DNA from: Thermocrinis albus DSM 14484
Lineage (GTDB): Bacteria; Aquificota; Aquificia; Aquificales; Aquificaceae
Direction of reading: 5' to 3'
Assembly (NCBI RefSeq): GCF_000025605.1
Contig: NC_013894.1
Coordinates: forward strand, 729,529-793,528
Length of the DNA stretch: 64,000 nucleotides
Shown: positions 47,115 through 55,573 of the stretch, one piece after another
Layout of the letters: every line of letters begins with the position of its first letter
How positions within the stretch are numbered: the stretch's first letter is position 1
Notes under the pieces: model-generated
What the model was told of the DNA's origin: nothing
The model's database searches: none
The model's input: the letters and a program-made list of their open reading frames with translations, nothing else
Translations under genes and position numbers: made by a program

Positions 47115-47524
47115 TGACCTTCTATCTCCCTCAAAGTCTGTCGGTAGGTCTCTGAGTTCTTCATCTGAAGGGCTCTCTTTATGAAGATGAGGGCTTCCTC
47201 CCTCCTACCTTGCTTGTACAGAACATAGGCGAGGTTGTTGAGAACATCCGGATCCTCTTTTACAGCTAAAGCTTCTCTATAAAACTTCTCCGCCACAGTG
47301 TAGTCTCCCTTTTTTGCGTACACGTTACCTAAATTAAAGAGAGCCAAGAAGTTTTTGGGATCTTTTTTCAGAGCTTTTTTATACTCTTTCTCTGCTAAAT
47401 CTAAGCTTCCTTGTTTTTCATAAAGATAGCCTAGATCCAGATGTTCAGAAACACTCAAAGGATCCTCTAAAACCACTATCTTGGCACAGGATGTCACCAA
47501 AAGTAGCATTACCAAAAGCCTCAT
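47111..47524 (-). CDS. TPR-repeat lipoprotein
   Basis: A 137-residue protein with lipobox LLVTSC (Cys13) and about three tetratricopeptide repeats (LGYLYEKQGSLDLAEKEYKKALKKDP, LGNVYAKKGDYTVAEKFYREAL, LAYVLYKQGRREEALIFIKRAL). It is probably anchored in a periplasm-facing membrane and mediates protein contacts. It overlaps the EAL-like gene by 4 bp as last gene of its operon and ffh by 4 bp at the 3' ends. Confidence 0.8.
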   Translation of the reverse strand: MRLLVMLLLVTSCAKIVVLEDPLSVSEHLDLGYLYEKQGSLDLAEKEYKKALKKDPKNFLALFNLGNVYAKKGDYTVAEKFYREALAVKEDPDVLNNLAYVLYKQGRREEALIFIKRALQMKNSETYRQTLREIEGH

Positions 47525-48144
47525 TCCAGCACACCTACTTGAAATGTTTCACTACCAAAGAAGTAGCCGTGTCCTAAATCTGCTCCTGCCTGTAGTGCTA
47601 TCTCCAGCTTTTTTGTTGAATCTATCCTTTTGAAACATACCTTAGATCCAAAGCCTTTCAGAAAAGCAACGACCCTCTGTATCTCTTTACTACCCGCGTT
47701 GGTGTAAAACTCATCGTCCACAAAGACGTAATCAAAACTTCCCAATCTGAGTTCTTTAAGCTGGTATCCTACAGTGGTAAAGTCATCCAGTGCCACCTTA
47801 AGACCAAGTCCTTTTAAAAGGGACATGGTCTTACTAATCTGTACAAGGCTTAGGCTTATAGGTATGCATACTACGAGATTCACCCCGTAAATGGGCAGAT
47901 CCTCTATGGATAAGCTGAAAGGCATGTTTATAAACAGAGGTTTATCGGGCTCTCTTCTACACACCGCGTTAAGAACGCTCTTTTCTGCGTTAGCTTTTGT
48001 CTCCTTACTGGGTATGTCTTCAAAGCTTATCTCCTCTTCCTTGCTCACCAGTCTGGAAAGAACACGGTAACCGTGTAACTCCCCCGTCTTGATATCCACT
48101 ACGTGTTCTAAAATGGCGAAGATTTTTAATTTTTTAGACTCCAT
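47521..48144 (-). CDS. Degenerate EAL-domain protein
   Basis: A 207-residue protein following the EAL fold of c-di-GMP phosphodiesterases: GYRVLSRLV where GYEALLR is expected, INMPFSLS for the N-site, VALDDFTTVGYQLKEL for the DDFGTG motif, YVFVDDEFY for the KID-like motif, and GADLGHGYFFG near the end. The EAL triad is replaced by LSR and the EGVE glutamate by KRID, so hydrolysis is unlikely; it may bind c-di-GMP or a protein partner. It overlaps the heptose gene by 11 bp. Confidence 0.65.
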   Translation of the reverse strand: MESKKLKIFAILEHVVDIKTGELHGYRVLSRLVSKEEEISFEDIPSKETKANAEKSVLNAVCRREPDKPLFINMPFSLSIEDLPIYGVNLVVCIPISLSLVQISKTMSLLKGLGLKVALDDFTTVGYQLKELRLGSFDYVFVDDEFYTNAGSKEIQRVVAFLKGFGSKVCFKRIDSTKKLEIALQAGADLGHGYFFGSETFQVGVLE

Positions 48145-48610
48145 CCTTATACCTCTGAAGAATCCTCTCTATTATCTGGGTGGTGGAAACTGTATAGCTA
48201 AAGGGTATTCTCTCTACCGTTCCACCGTACGACAGCACTATATCTGCACCCACTATCTCCTCTAAGGGCCAGTCCTCTCCCTTTACAAGAACATCAGGTT
48301 TAATGGCTTTTATTAGGTTCAGTGGAGTGTCTTCCTCGAAGATGAGTACATAGTCAACGGGTTTAAGAGAGTCTACCAACTTTGCCCTCATGTCCTGGGG
48401 AACTATAGGCCTCCTATCGCCCTTTATCCTCCTCACAGATTCGTCTGAGTTAATACCTACCACCAGTATGTCACCCATGGCTTTCGCTTTAGCAAGATAG
48501 TCCGCGTGCCCTGCGTGTAGTATGTCGAAACATCCGTTGGTGAAAACTACCCTCTTGCCTTTTCTCTCCCTCTCTAAAATTCTCTGGAGTTCATCCAAAC
48601 TAACTATCAT
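48134..48610 (-). CDS. rfaE2: D-beta-D-heptose 1-phosphate adenylyltransferase
   Basis: A 158-residue cytidylyltransferase-like enzyme, equal to the C-terminal half of HldE. It has FTNGCFDILHAGHADYL (HxGH) near 23-40 and TTQIIERI at the end. It makes ADP-heptose for the LPS inner core. The kinase half is not adjacent, so it is a stand-alone form. It overlaps glgA by 11 bp. Confidence 0.9.
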   Translation of the reverse strand: MIVSLDELQRILERERKGKRVVFTNGCFDILHAGHADYLAKAKAMGDILVVGINSDESVRRIKGDRRPIVPQDMRAKLVDSLKPVDYVLIFEEDTPLNLIKAIKPDVLVKGEDWPLEEIVGADIVLSYGGTVERIPFSYTVSTTQIIERILQRYKDGV

Positions 48611-50054
48611 ATCTTCTCACCATCAAGGCTGTAGCGTATACCCTCTCGTACTCCCTTGCTCCTTTTTCCCACGAAAAATCTTTCTTCATACACCTCTTTA
48701 TTATCTCAAACCAGGTAAGATCACCATCACACACTGACATGTCGTATATAGCTCGTGCCCTCAAAAGAGCGTATACCATCTCTTTGGGAGAGAAATCGTA
48801 AAACACAAAACCGTTGCCCGTTTGTGGATCTTCCACCACGTCCTTTACAGTGTCCCTAAGACCTCCCACGCCTCTCACTACCGGTACTGTGCCGTACCGC
48901 ATCGCTATCATCTGTGACACTCCACATGGCTCAAAGAGGGAAGGCATGAGCAGGATATCGGCTCCTGCAAAAATTCTGTGGGCCAGTTCCTCACTGTAAT
49001 CTATACGCACCCTGAAGTGATTGGGGTGTCTGCGCATAAGATCCAGCAAGTTGTTCTGGTAATACTCCTCTCCTGAACCCAACACTATGAAATCGAACCC
49101 TTCCTTTACCAACTCATCCGTCGCTTTTAAAAGGAGATCAAAACCTTTCTGAGCGGTGAGTCTTGACACCATACCCACCAGAGGTCTTGTCAGCGGGGTG
49201 TTCAACCCAAAGACATCCTTTATATCCTTCTTGTTGGCTCTCTTGCCTTTCCTGAAGTTTTTCTTACCGTAATGCCACTTTAGATAAGGATCCTCTTCAG
49301 GATTCCACACCTCGTAGTCTATACCGTTAAGGATACCCACAAAGTACTTTTTCTGTCTTATGACACCTTCCAGTCCAAAGGCATACTCTTTTAGTTCCTC
49401 CGCATGGGTGGGACTCACCGTTGTGAGAACATCACAGTACACTATCCCTGCCTTTAGGAAGTTCACCTTTCCGTAGAACTCTATTCCGTCAAAGGGTCTA
49501 AAAAACTCCCAGGGTATGTGGAGAGAGTTCAGGACATGGCTGTCAAATATACCTTGGTGCATAGCGTTATGTAGGGTGAGCACTGTGGGAACCCTCTCCA
49601 GCTCCTGATAGTACAGCTTTTTGTAAAGAGGCAACAGAGATGTGTGCCAGTCGTGTATGTGAAAAACATCAGATTCTATCTTCTGCTGTCTTACCACCTC
49701 CAGAGCTGCTAAACTTAAAAAACCAAATCTCAGGTGGTTGTCCTCGTAGCAACCTCGCGGATCCGCATAGACGTAGTCACGGTTATAATAAGGATCGTAT
49801 CCTATAAAATAGTAGGTAACTCCGTCCTTAATGTCGGTGTAAAGATCAAATTTTTTGGGAGAGCCATCGAAGGTGATACTGAGGGATTCTTTAACCTTCT
49901 GAAGGGAGGCTTTTATCTTCTTGTAGAAAGGCATGATGATCCACACTTGGTTACCTAACTTCACAAGAGCTTTCGCTAAGGAATGCACCACATCTCCCAA
50001 TCCCCCTGTTTTCACATAGGGTGCACTTTCTGATGATACCATCACAATGCGCAT
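48600..50054 (-). CDS. glgA: Glycogen (starch) synthase
   Basis: A 484-residue GT-B glycosyltransferase with the ADP-glucose-binding KTGGLGDVVHSL at residues 15-26 and the C-terminal MPSLFEPCGVSQMIAMRYGTVPVVRGVGGLRDTV. It extends alpha-1,4-glucan for glycogen storage. No other glg genes are nearby; it is in an operon with envelope-type genes. Confidence 0.92.
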   Translation of the reverse strand: MRIVMVSSESAPYVKTGGLGDVVHSLAKALVKLGNQVWIIMPFYKKIKASLQKVKESLSITFDGSPKKFDLYTDIKDGVTYYFIGYDPYYNRDYVYADPRGCYEDNHLRFGFLSLAALEVVRQQKIESDVFHIHDWHTSLLPLYKKLYYQELERVPTVLTLHNAMHQGIFDSHVLNSLHIPWEFFRPFDGIEFYGKVNFLKAGIVYCDVLTTVSPTHAEELKEYAFGLEGVIRQKKYFVGILNGIDYEVWNPEEDPYLKWHYGKKNFRKGKRANKKDIKDVFGLNTPLTRPLVGMVSRLTAQKGFDLLLKATDELVKEGFDFIVLGSGEEYYQNNLLDLMRRHPNHFRVRIDYSEELAHRIFAGADILLMPSLFEPCGVSQMIAMRYGTVPVVRGVGGLRDTVKDVVEDPQTGNGFVFYDFSPKEMVYALLRARAIYDMSVCDGDLTWFEIIKRCMKKDFSWEKGAREYERVYATALMVRRYDS

Positions 50055-50069
50055 CCAGAAAGAATTATA

Positions 50070-50306
50070 TTAAAGCTCGTAAATCATGTCCAGAAGCTCT
50101 TTAGCCTTATGAGGATCCAATTCTTTAAGCTTTTTGTAGATATTTCTGGCTTCTTCTATCTTTTTCAATCTAACGTATGCCACACCCAGCTTCATCATAA
50201 GATCCACATCGTTGGGTTTCTCCTGCAACTCCTTCAGCAGATCCTCCACGTACCTTTCCAGGAGGTTCTCACCCATCTTGCTGAACACACCTCTATAACC
50301 CTTCAT
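50070..50306 (-). CDS. Small TPR-like protein
   Basis: A 78-residue protein with one clear tetratricopeptide-like helix pair (DVDLMMKLGVAYVRLKKIEEARNIYKKLKELDP) and a preceding helix. No signal peptide. It is between an unknown gene (4-bp overlap) and glgA (15-bp gap), so it probably has a scaffolding role in that operon. Confidence 0.65.
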   Translation of the reverse strand: MKGYRGVFSKMGENLLERYVEDLLKELQEKPNDVDLMMKLGVAYVRLKKIEEARNIYKKLKELDPHKAKELLDMIYEL

Positions 50307-50764
50307 GGCCTTGCACCGTAGAATCTGTAATTTAATCCCTCTATTCTGTTTAGGTTCTCCAGAACCAAGTCCTCCAGATAGGGATTATGGGACACCACCA
50401 ACACGTCCAAGGAAAAGCCTCCTTTCTCAAGCAGTTTTCTGGCAGAGAACAGAAACTCTTTCAGAACATCGTCACCTTCCACCTCAAAGGGAGCTCCCAG
50501 AAAGTGGTGACTTATGCTTAGGTAACTGCCCGGTTTCACCTTTACCATGAGGCGTATAGGGTTGAGAACCTCTATCAGTTCTTCTCGGTTTAAAGAGTAC
50601 TCAAGACCGAACATAAGCATAGCGTCAGTGATTATGTAGCGGGAGTTTAAAGAGACAAACTGTCGGAAACCGCTCTCCCTAAAGTCCAGCTTTAGGTTAT
50701 CCTTGGTGGTTTCCACCCAGTGAGGATGTGGACTGTCAAGTAGCCACAGGAGCTTGTAAGGCAT
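50303..50764 (-). CDS. Uncharacterised protein heading the glgA operon
   Basis: A 153-residue soluble protein that I do not recognise. It begins MPYKLLWLLDSPHPHWVETTKD, lacks a signal peptide and membrane segments, and seems alpha/beta. A G-rich site (GAGGGGGG) precedes the start at 50764; 16 more codons are open upstream. It overlaps the TPR gene by 4 bp. Confidence 0.6.
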   Translation of the reverse strand: MPYKLLWLLDSPHPHWVETTKDNLKLDFRESGFRQFVSLNSRYIITDAMLMFGLEYSLNREELIEVLNPIRLMVKVKPGSYLSISHHFLGAPFEVEGDDVLKEFLFSARKLLEKGGFSLDVLVVSHNPYLEDLVLENLNRIEGLNYRFYGARP

Positions 50765-50904
50765 AAAGCCCCCCTCTTCCTCCTTTCCCCATACCATACA
50801 CATCAGAACCATAGCTTTCCATCACCTTCTTATAGCTTGTATAACAAACTCTTATTACGCTTCCCCAGAAGAAGATTATATACTTATCCTAGGGAGGTGC
50901 TAAT

Positions 50905-52170
50905 ATGGACAGGAGAAGCTTTTTGAAAGGTGGTCTTTTGGTGACCACGGGTGGGCTCTTACTCTCACGCTCCGCCTTCTCCCAAGATATCCTGGAGATA
51001 GTGACGGGGACCACACAGGCTCTTAAGTCACCTCGGTACCCTCTGATAGTGCGTACGTCAAGACCCAGAAACTACGAAACTCCTGTGTACGTCTTTGAAC
51101 AGTTCTACACGCCCAACGATGCCTTCTTCGTAAGGTGGCATCAACCAGGCTATGCGGAGAGGAAAGAGGATTTCAAGGACTATACACTGAAGATAAAGGG
51201 ACCAGCTGCCAAAAAACAAGCTTCTTTAACCTTAGATGAGCTAAAGAAGAACTTTAGAACCTATGAACTCACCGCTCTGTGTCAGTGTTCCGGAAACAGG
51301 AGAGGGCTGTTTGTTCCGAGAGTTCCCGGTGTGGAGTGGCGTTACGGTGCCATGGGTAACGCGCGGTGGGTGGGTGTAAGACTCAAGGACCTTTTGGATT
51401 ACGTAGGCGTAGACCCAAAAGCAAAGGGTATTGTAGTTTATTCCACTTATAACCCTCCCGTGGTGGAAGGTCAACCAAGGTTTGAAAAGCCCCTTCCTCT
51501 TTGGAAAGCTATGGACGAAAACGTACTTTTAGCTTTTCTCATGAACGGAGAGGAGATGCATCCAGAGAACGGTTATCCCCTTAGGTTGGTGGTCCCCGGT
51601 TGGACGGCCACTTACTGGATAAAGGCCATCACCGACATAGACGTAGTTTATGACTTTCCTCCCAACTTCTGGTACAACACCGCCTACAGGATCCCTAAAG
51701 GTAAGTTCCCACAGGTGGAGTCCTGGGATATGGACCCATCTGCACCCAACATGCCCATAACGGAGATTATGGTTAACTCGTTGGTGGTGAAGTTTGTCAA
51801 CGAAAACACTAAGAAGACCCTATACCCTTACGAACTTGACAACACTCAAATTAAGGACATAAGAAACTTCGCAAAACCCGGAAATTACATAACAGTCATG
51901 GGAATAGCTTACGACGGTGGCTATGGTATAAAAACCGTGGAGGTGTCTGTAGACGGTGGCAGAACGTGGAGAGAGGCTCGCATAACTAAATCTGACGGTA
52001 GGTTCTCCTGGGTCCACTGGGAGCATACCTTCAAGGTGGAAAAGAGGGGTGTATACACCGTTATGGCCAAAGCCACCAACAGAGTGGGTCAGACCCAGAC
52101 CTTTGAACTCATATGGAACCCCGCGGGATATCACCATAACGTGGTACAGAGCTTTAACCTTTACGTTTGA
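50905..52170 (+). CDS. Molybdenum sulfite dehydrogenase, SorA/SoxC family
   Basis: A 421-residue periplasmic protein with a Tat signal (DRRSFLKGGLL) and the sulfite oxidase fold. The Mo-cofactor Cys lies in TALCQCSGNRRG (near 129), with VVPGWTATYWIKAI and a C-terminal dimerisation domain (Mo-co_dimer, about 290-421). It oxidises sulfite to sulfate, or acts as the SoxC part of the Sox system. The adjacent small cytochrome favours a SorAB-like pair. AGGGAGGTG precedes the ATG. Confidence 0.85.
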   Translation: MDRRSFLKGGLLVTTGGLLLSRSAFSQDILEIVTGTTQALKSPRYPLIVRTSRPRNYETPVYVFEQFYTPNDAFFVRWHQPGYAERKEDFKDYTLKIKGPAAKKQASLTLDELKKNFRTYELTALCQCSGNRRGLFVPRVPGVEWRYGAMGNARWVGVRLKDLLDYVGVDPKAKGIVVYSTYNPPVVEGQPRFEKPLPLWKAMDENVLLAFLMNGEEMHPENGYPLRLVVPGWTATYWIKAITDIDVVYDFPPNFWYNTAYRIPKGKFPQVESWDMDPSAPNMPITEIMVNSLVVKFVNENTKKTLYPYELDNTQIKDIRNFAKPGNYITVMGIAYDGGYGIKTVEVSVDGGRTWREARITKSDGRFSWVHWEHTFKVEKRGVYTVMAKATNRVGQTQTFELIWNPAGYHHNVVQSFNLYV

Positions 52171-52182
52171 GGAGGTAGTGTC

Positions 52183-52452
52183 ATGAAAAGATCCTTGATA
52201 ATCCTATGCGCTCTTGTGGCAGGCTACGCTTCTGCCAAAACCCTTAAGGGTTCTCCTGAAGAGAGAAAGCTGGTAGAGCAGAACTGCGTTTTATGTCACA
52301 GCTTGGATTACATAGAGATGGTGGCTCCTTTGACACCTCAAGGATGGGAGGCAACCGTTAAGAAGATGGTGAACGTCTTTAAGGCGCCCGTCAGTCCCGA
52401 GGACCAGAAAAAGATACTAGAGTACCTCAACAAGTACTACACGGGTAGGTGA
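52183..52452 (+). CDS. Small periplasmic cytochrome c (SorB-like)
   Basis: An 89-residue protein with a signal peptide (about 1-18) and one heme-binding CVLCH. Later APLTPQGWEATVKKMV supplies a Met candidate ligand. It lies 12 bp after the sulfite dehydrogenase gene with GAGGAGGTAG before the start, so it likely accepts electrons from that enzyme. Confidence 0.82.
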   Translation: MKRSLIILCALVAGYASAKTLKGSPEERKLVEQNCVLCHSLDYIEMVAPLTPQGWEATVKKMVNVFKAPVSPEDQKKILEYLNKYYTGR

Positions 52453-52477
52453 CAAGATGGTTTAAAATCTCTTACTT

Positions 52478-53224
52478 ATGAAGTTGATAGCTGCCAACTG
52501 GAAGATGAACAAAACACAACGGGAGGCGGAGGAGTACGTAAGTAAGTTCTTACCTTTGGTGAAAGATGTCACCAAAACAGAGATACTCCTCTGCCCTCCC
52601 TTCACATCTCTCTGTAAAGTCTCTCAAATGCTGGAAGGATCTAACGTAAAACTGGGTGCTCAGAACTGCCATTCCGAAAAAAAGGGAGCCTTTACGGGAG
52701 AGATATCTACCGTCATGCTCAAGGATCTAGGTGTGGAGTACGTAATAGTGGGGCATTCCGAAAGGCGTTGGATCTTTGGTGAGTCTGATGAAATTATCCA
52801 CAAGAAAATCGTGGCCTGTTTGGAGGAGGGTCTCAGACCTATTCTCTGTGTAGGTGAAAGGTGGGAGGACAGAGAGGCAGGGATGACCTTTAAAGTTATA
52901 GAGACGCAGATAAAACTGGCTCTAAGCGGGTTGGATGCTTTTGTTTCTAAAATAGACATAGCTTACGAACCTGTCTGGGCTATCGGTACAGGTAACCCCG
53001 CTACACCGGAGGATGCCCAGCTGGTTCACAGATTCATAAAGGATCTGGTGGGACCTGTGAGAGTACTGTACGGTGGTAGCGTGAACACTTCCAACGCAGG
53101 TGATTTTCTGAGGATGCCGGACGTAGATGGTCTTTTGGTGGGTACAGCCAGTTTAGACCCCGAATCCTTTTTCCAGATCATACAGGCTTCTGAGAACCAT
53201 CATCAACAGGAAGAAGGAGGGTAA
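52478..53224 (+). CDS. tpiA: Triosephosphate isomerase
   Basis: A 248-residue TIM barrel interconverting DHAP and GAP in gluconeogenesis. It has MKLIAANWKMNKT (Asn/Lys catalytic), GHSERRW (His) and AYEPVWAIGTG (Glu). TAAAAT ends 9 nt before the ATG with no Shine-Dalgarno. The last 72 bp overlap the convergent permease gene. Confidence 0.96.
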   Translation: MKLIAANWKMNKTQREAEEYVSKFLPLVKDVTKTEILLCPPFTSLCKVSQMLEGSNVKLGAQNCHSEKKGAFTGEISTVMLKDLGVEYVIVGHSERRWIFGESDEIIHKKIVACLEEGLRPILCVGERWEDREAGMTFKVIETQIKLALSGLDAFVSKIDIAYEPVWAIGTGNPATPEDAQLVHRFIKDLVGPVRVLYGGSVNTSNAGDFLRMPDVDGLLVGTASLDPESFFQIIQASENHHQQEEGG

Positions 53225-54208
53225 CAGGCCCCAAAGGGGGTTTACCCCTATCTCCTCTGCCGTTATCTTTATAAGGTTTAGAGAGAGCATGTGGAGAGCC
53301 AGAGAAAAGCCTCCATAAAGGGATCCCTCCACAAGACTCCTCCTCTTAAGGAGAGCTCTGGCCACTATCGTGACCATAAGCAAGGGCATAAGGGATAACT
53401 GAAGGCGCCTTAGTATCTCTGCCAGATAGGCATATCTGTTTATACCCAGTCTTTCCGCCATACCGTAAACGCTGATCAGTTCTGTGAAAGTTATGTGTTC
53501 CAGTTTGGAAGCCAAGGGCCTTATGTTACTCAAGGAAAGGAAACTTACTTCCATAGGTCCATAAAACTTACCTCCTTTCTCCAAGTCTTCGTAATAGGCA
53601 TCAGGTATAAAAAGGCTGTTTCCCTTCCAGAAAGCCTTAGATGCCCTGAGGGTAGCCTCTATGCTACCTTCCTTTGTGTAGAGCAGGAACACGTCGTAAG
53701 CCGTTCCCTTAGATACGTCTGCTAAACCTATGTGAGAGTACACCACCTTTTCGCCATCCTTAAGGGCAAACCACTGATCCTTAATGAGGAGGGTGTCCTT
53801 TTTACCCTTTTTGTACTCTTTTTCTATAGTGTACAAACTCCTCTGAAAGGATGGGTATATCTGGAAAGACATGTAGATGTGTAATATACTCAGTACAAGG
53901 GAGAAGAAGATCACAGGCCTCACCAGGTGGATAGGAGGTACACCGAAGGACACAATGAGCCTGTCCAGTTGCCTCTGTATAAAGAAACGTATCAGCATAG
54001 TGAGGGCTATCCAGCTTACGATAGGTGATAGATACAAGAAGGCCACAGGTAGGGACAGAAGTATGTACTGAAAGAAAATCTCCAAGCTCTTCTGCCGGAA
54101 GACTAAAAGCGTTTCAAAGGTAAGATAAAGAACACCTGTTCCCAAAAGAACAGCACTGGAGAGACCAAAGGCTTTTATATACAAGCGTAGTATGTATCTC
54201 TGTAGCAT
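53153..54208 (-). CDS. LptF/LptG-family permease (YjgP/YjgQ)
   Basis: A 351-residue inner-membrane protein with six membrane segments (three at each end) around a periplasmic beta-jellyroll. It belongs to the LPS-export ABC machinery LptBFGC; LptF and LptG cannot be told apart here. It is last in the lysA-grpE operon, 0 bp after the preceding small gene, and its 3' end overlaps tpiA by 72 bp. Confidence 0.85.
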   Translation of the reverse strand: MLQRYILRLYIKAFGLSSAVLLGTGVLYLTFETLLVFRQKSLEIFFQYILLSLPVAFLYLSPIVSWIALTMLIRFFIQRQLDRLIVSFGVPPIHLVRPVIFFSLVLSILHIYMSFQIYPSFQRSLYTIEKEYKKGKKDTLLIKDQWFALKDGEKVVYSHIGLADVSKGTAYDVFLLYTKEGSIEATLRASKAFWKGNSLFIPDAYYEDLEKGGKFYGPMEVSFLSLSNIRPLASKLEHITFTELISVYGMAERLGINRYAYLAEILRRLQLSLMPLLMVTIVARALLKRRSLVEGSLYGGFSLALHMLSLNLIKITAEEIGVNPLWGLLPSFFLLMMVLRSLYDLEKGFGV

Positions 54209-54409
54209 TCAGTCTTCTTGAAGATACCAGACCCTGACCCCCACACTCACGTGAGAGTTCCTCTCCCACAGAGTCTCCACCGATAGGATTTTAACCTTGT
54301 TTAGTCTTATCCACTCGTTGACCTGATCCCTGATAAGGTCCTCCAGAGTCTGTTCTTTGAAGGGTACCATCTTTCTGTGAAAATCCTTAAAGGCTATCTT
54401 CTGACTCAT
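54209..54409 (-). CDS. Small uncharacterised protein
   Basis: A 66-residue soluble protein, helical first half (EQTLEDLIRDQVNEWIR) and beta second half ending VGVRVWYLQED. It vaguely recalls small Cse60-like proteins but I cannot assign it. It overlaps the preceding gene by 4 bp and abuts the LptF/G-like gene, so it is translated in the same operon. Confidence 0.6.
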   Translation of the reverse strand: MSQKIAFKDFHRKMVPFKEQTLEDLIRDQVNEWIRLNKVKILSVETLWERNSHVSVGVRVWYLQED

Positions 54410-55023
54410 CTCTTACGCTTTTTCACAGCAGGCATCTTTTCGGGTTGTATGGATATGGTCAGATCCTTGACCACCACACTGGAGAAAACAGGCTTCTTAT
54501 CCTCTATATAAAACCCCTTTATAGTGGATCTTTCCAAAAACTGGGCCACCTTTTCGTCCACCAGGGTGCCTTGTAGAAAACCGAGGGTGAGGGTACTGGG
54601 ATGTACGATGATGTTGGCTCTGTCCATGCCCTCCGCCAAGCGTTTCAGATCCTCATTGAGGGCTGACTGCACTTCCTGATGAGGCCTCTCACCGTAGTAA
54701 GCTATGTATATCCATTGAGGAGAGAGTTGACGTATCTTCTGTACCAACTGGGGATCGTTACCCTTAAGGTAGTAAGCCTGAAGACCGAGGGTTTTCAAGG
54801 AAGCCACTAAAGAGGCCGCCGTCAAAGCACACAGATCCGATTGGGCCATGTATACCACCGCTATCCTGTTGTATCCTCGTTCCTTCAGTTCTTTGGCTAC
54901 CTGCACCACCGTATCTATACGCGGGTTTACCCTCTCCGGTACCAGATATGTGTTCTCCTGCTGTGCCAAAGTCATGTGTCCTGTTATCAGTAACGCTGTT
55001 AGAAATACCTTGATTTTTCTCAT
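54406..55023 (-). CDS. Exported protein, periplasmic-binding-like fold
   Basis: A 205-residue protein with a signal peptide (cut near ALA/QQ, residues 1-20), then alternating alpha/beta: RIAVVYMAQSDLCALTAASLVASLKTLGLQAYYLKG and WIYIAYYGERPHQEV. This looks like one lobe of an ABC-type substrate-binding protein. No transporter genes are adjacent. It overlaps grpE and the next small gene by 4 bp each. Confidence 0.6.
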   Translation of the reverse strand: MRKIKVFLTALLITGHMTLAQQENTYLVPERVNPRIDTVVQVAKELKERGYNRIAVVYMAQSDLCALTAASLVASLKTLGLQAYYLKGNDPQLVQKIRQLSPQWIYIAYYGERPHQEVQSALNEDLKRLAEGMDRANIIVHPSTLTLGFLQGTLVDEKVAQFLERSTIKGFYIEDKKPVFSSVVVKDLTISIQPEKMPAVKKRKR

Positions 55024-55562
55024 GTTATCTCCTCCTCTGAGTAAGAAACTACCACCCGCGCTGGCCTCAACACTCTCTCGTGTAGAAAGTACCCTTTCCT
55101 TACCACCCTGAGGATTGTGTAAGGGGGAAGGTCGGGATTAAACTCCTTCTCCACAGCTTCCGCCAACGTAGGATCAAATACAGAACCTTCCAGCTCCATA
55201 GGTTTTATACCGTATTTTTCAAGGACGTTCATAAGCTGGCGATAAACCATCTGTACACCCTGTCTTAAAACATCCACATCCTGCACCTGGGTTTCAAGAG
55301 CCCTCTCAAGATTATCTACCACCTCCAAAAGATCCAGCGCAAAGCGATCGTAACCATAGCGAACAAACTCCTCCATATCTTTGCGATAACGTTCTTTGAG
55401 GAGCTCATACTCACGCTGCAGATTCATATACCTTTCGTTGACAGCCCTCGCTATCTGTTCCAGTTTTCTCACTTTATCTTCCAACTCTTGGAGTCTATTC
55501 TCTTCCTCCTTTATTTCCCCCTGCAGTTCCTCTTGCTGTTTCTCCATCTTTTCTTCCATCAT
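55020..55562 (-). CDS. grpE: Nucleotide exchange factor GrpE
   Basis: A 180-residue DnaK co-chaperone with an N-terminal Glu/Gln-rich coiled coil (about 1-85), then DLLEVVDNLERAL and the C-terminal beta domain with GYFLHERVLRPARVVVS. Two ATGs are in tandem at the start. TAAAAT (55571-55576), overlapping the lysA stop, ends 8 nt upstream. dnaK and dnaJ are not in the window. Confidence 0.92.
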   Translation of the reverse strand: MMEEKMEKQQEELQGEIKEEENRLQELEDKVRKLEQIARAVNERYMNLQREYELLKERYRKDMEEFVRYGYDRFALDLLEVVDNLERALETQVQDVDVLRQGVQMVYRQLMNVLEKYGIKPMELEGSVFDPTLAEAVEKEFNPDLPPYTILRVVRKGYFLHERVLRPARVVVSYSEEEIT

Positions 55563-55573
55563 AGTTAATAATT

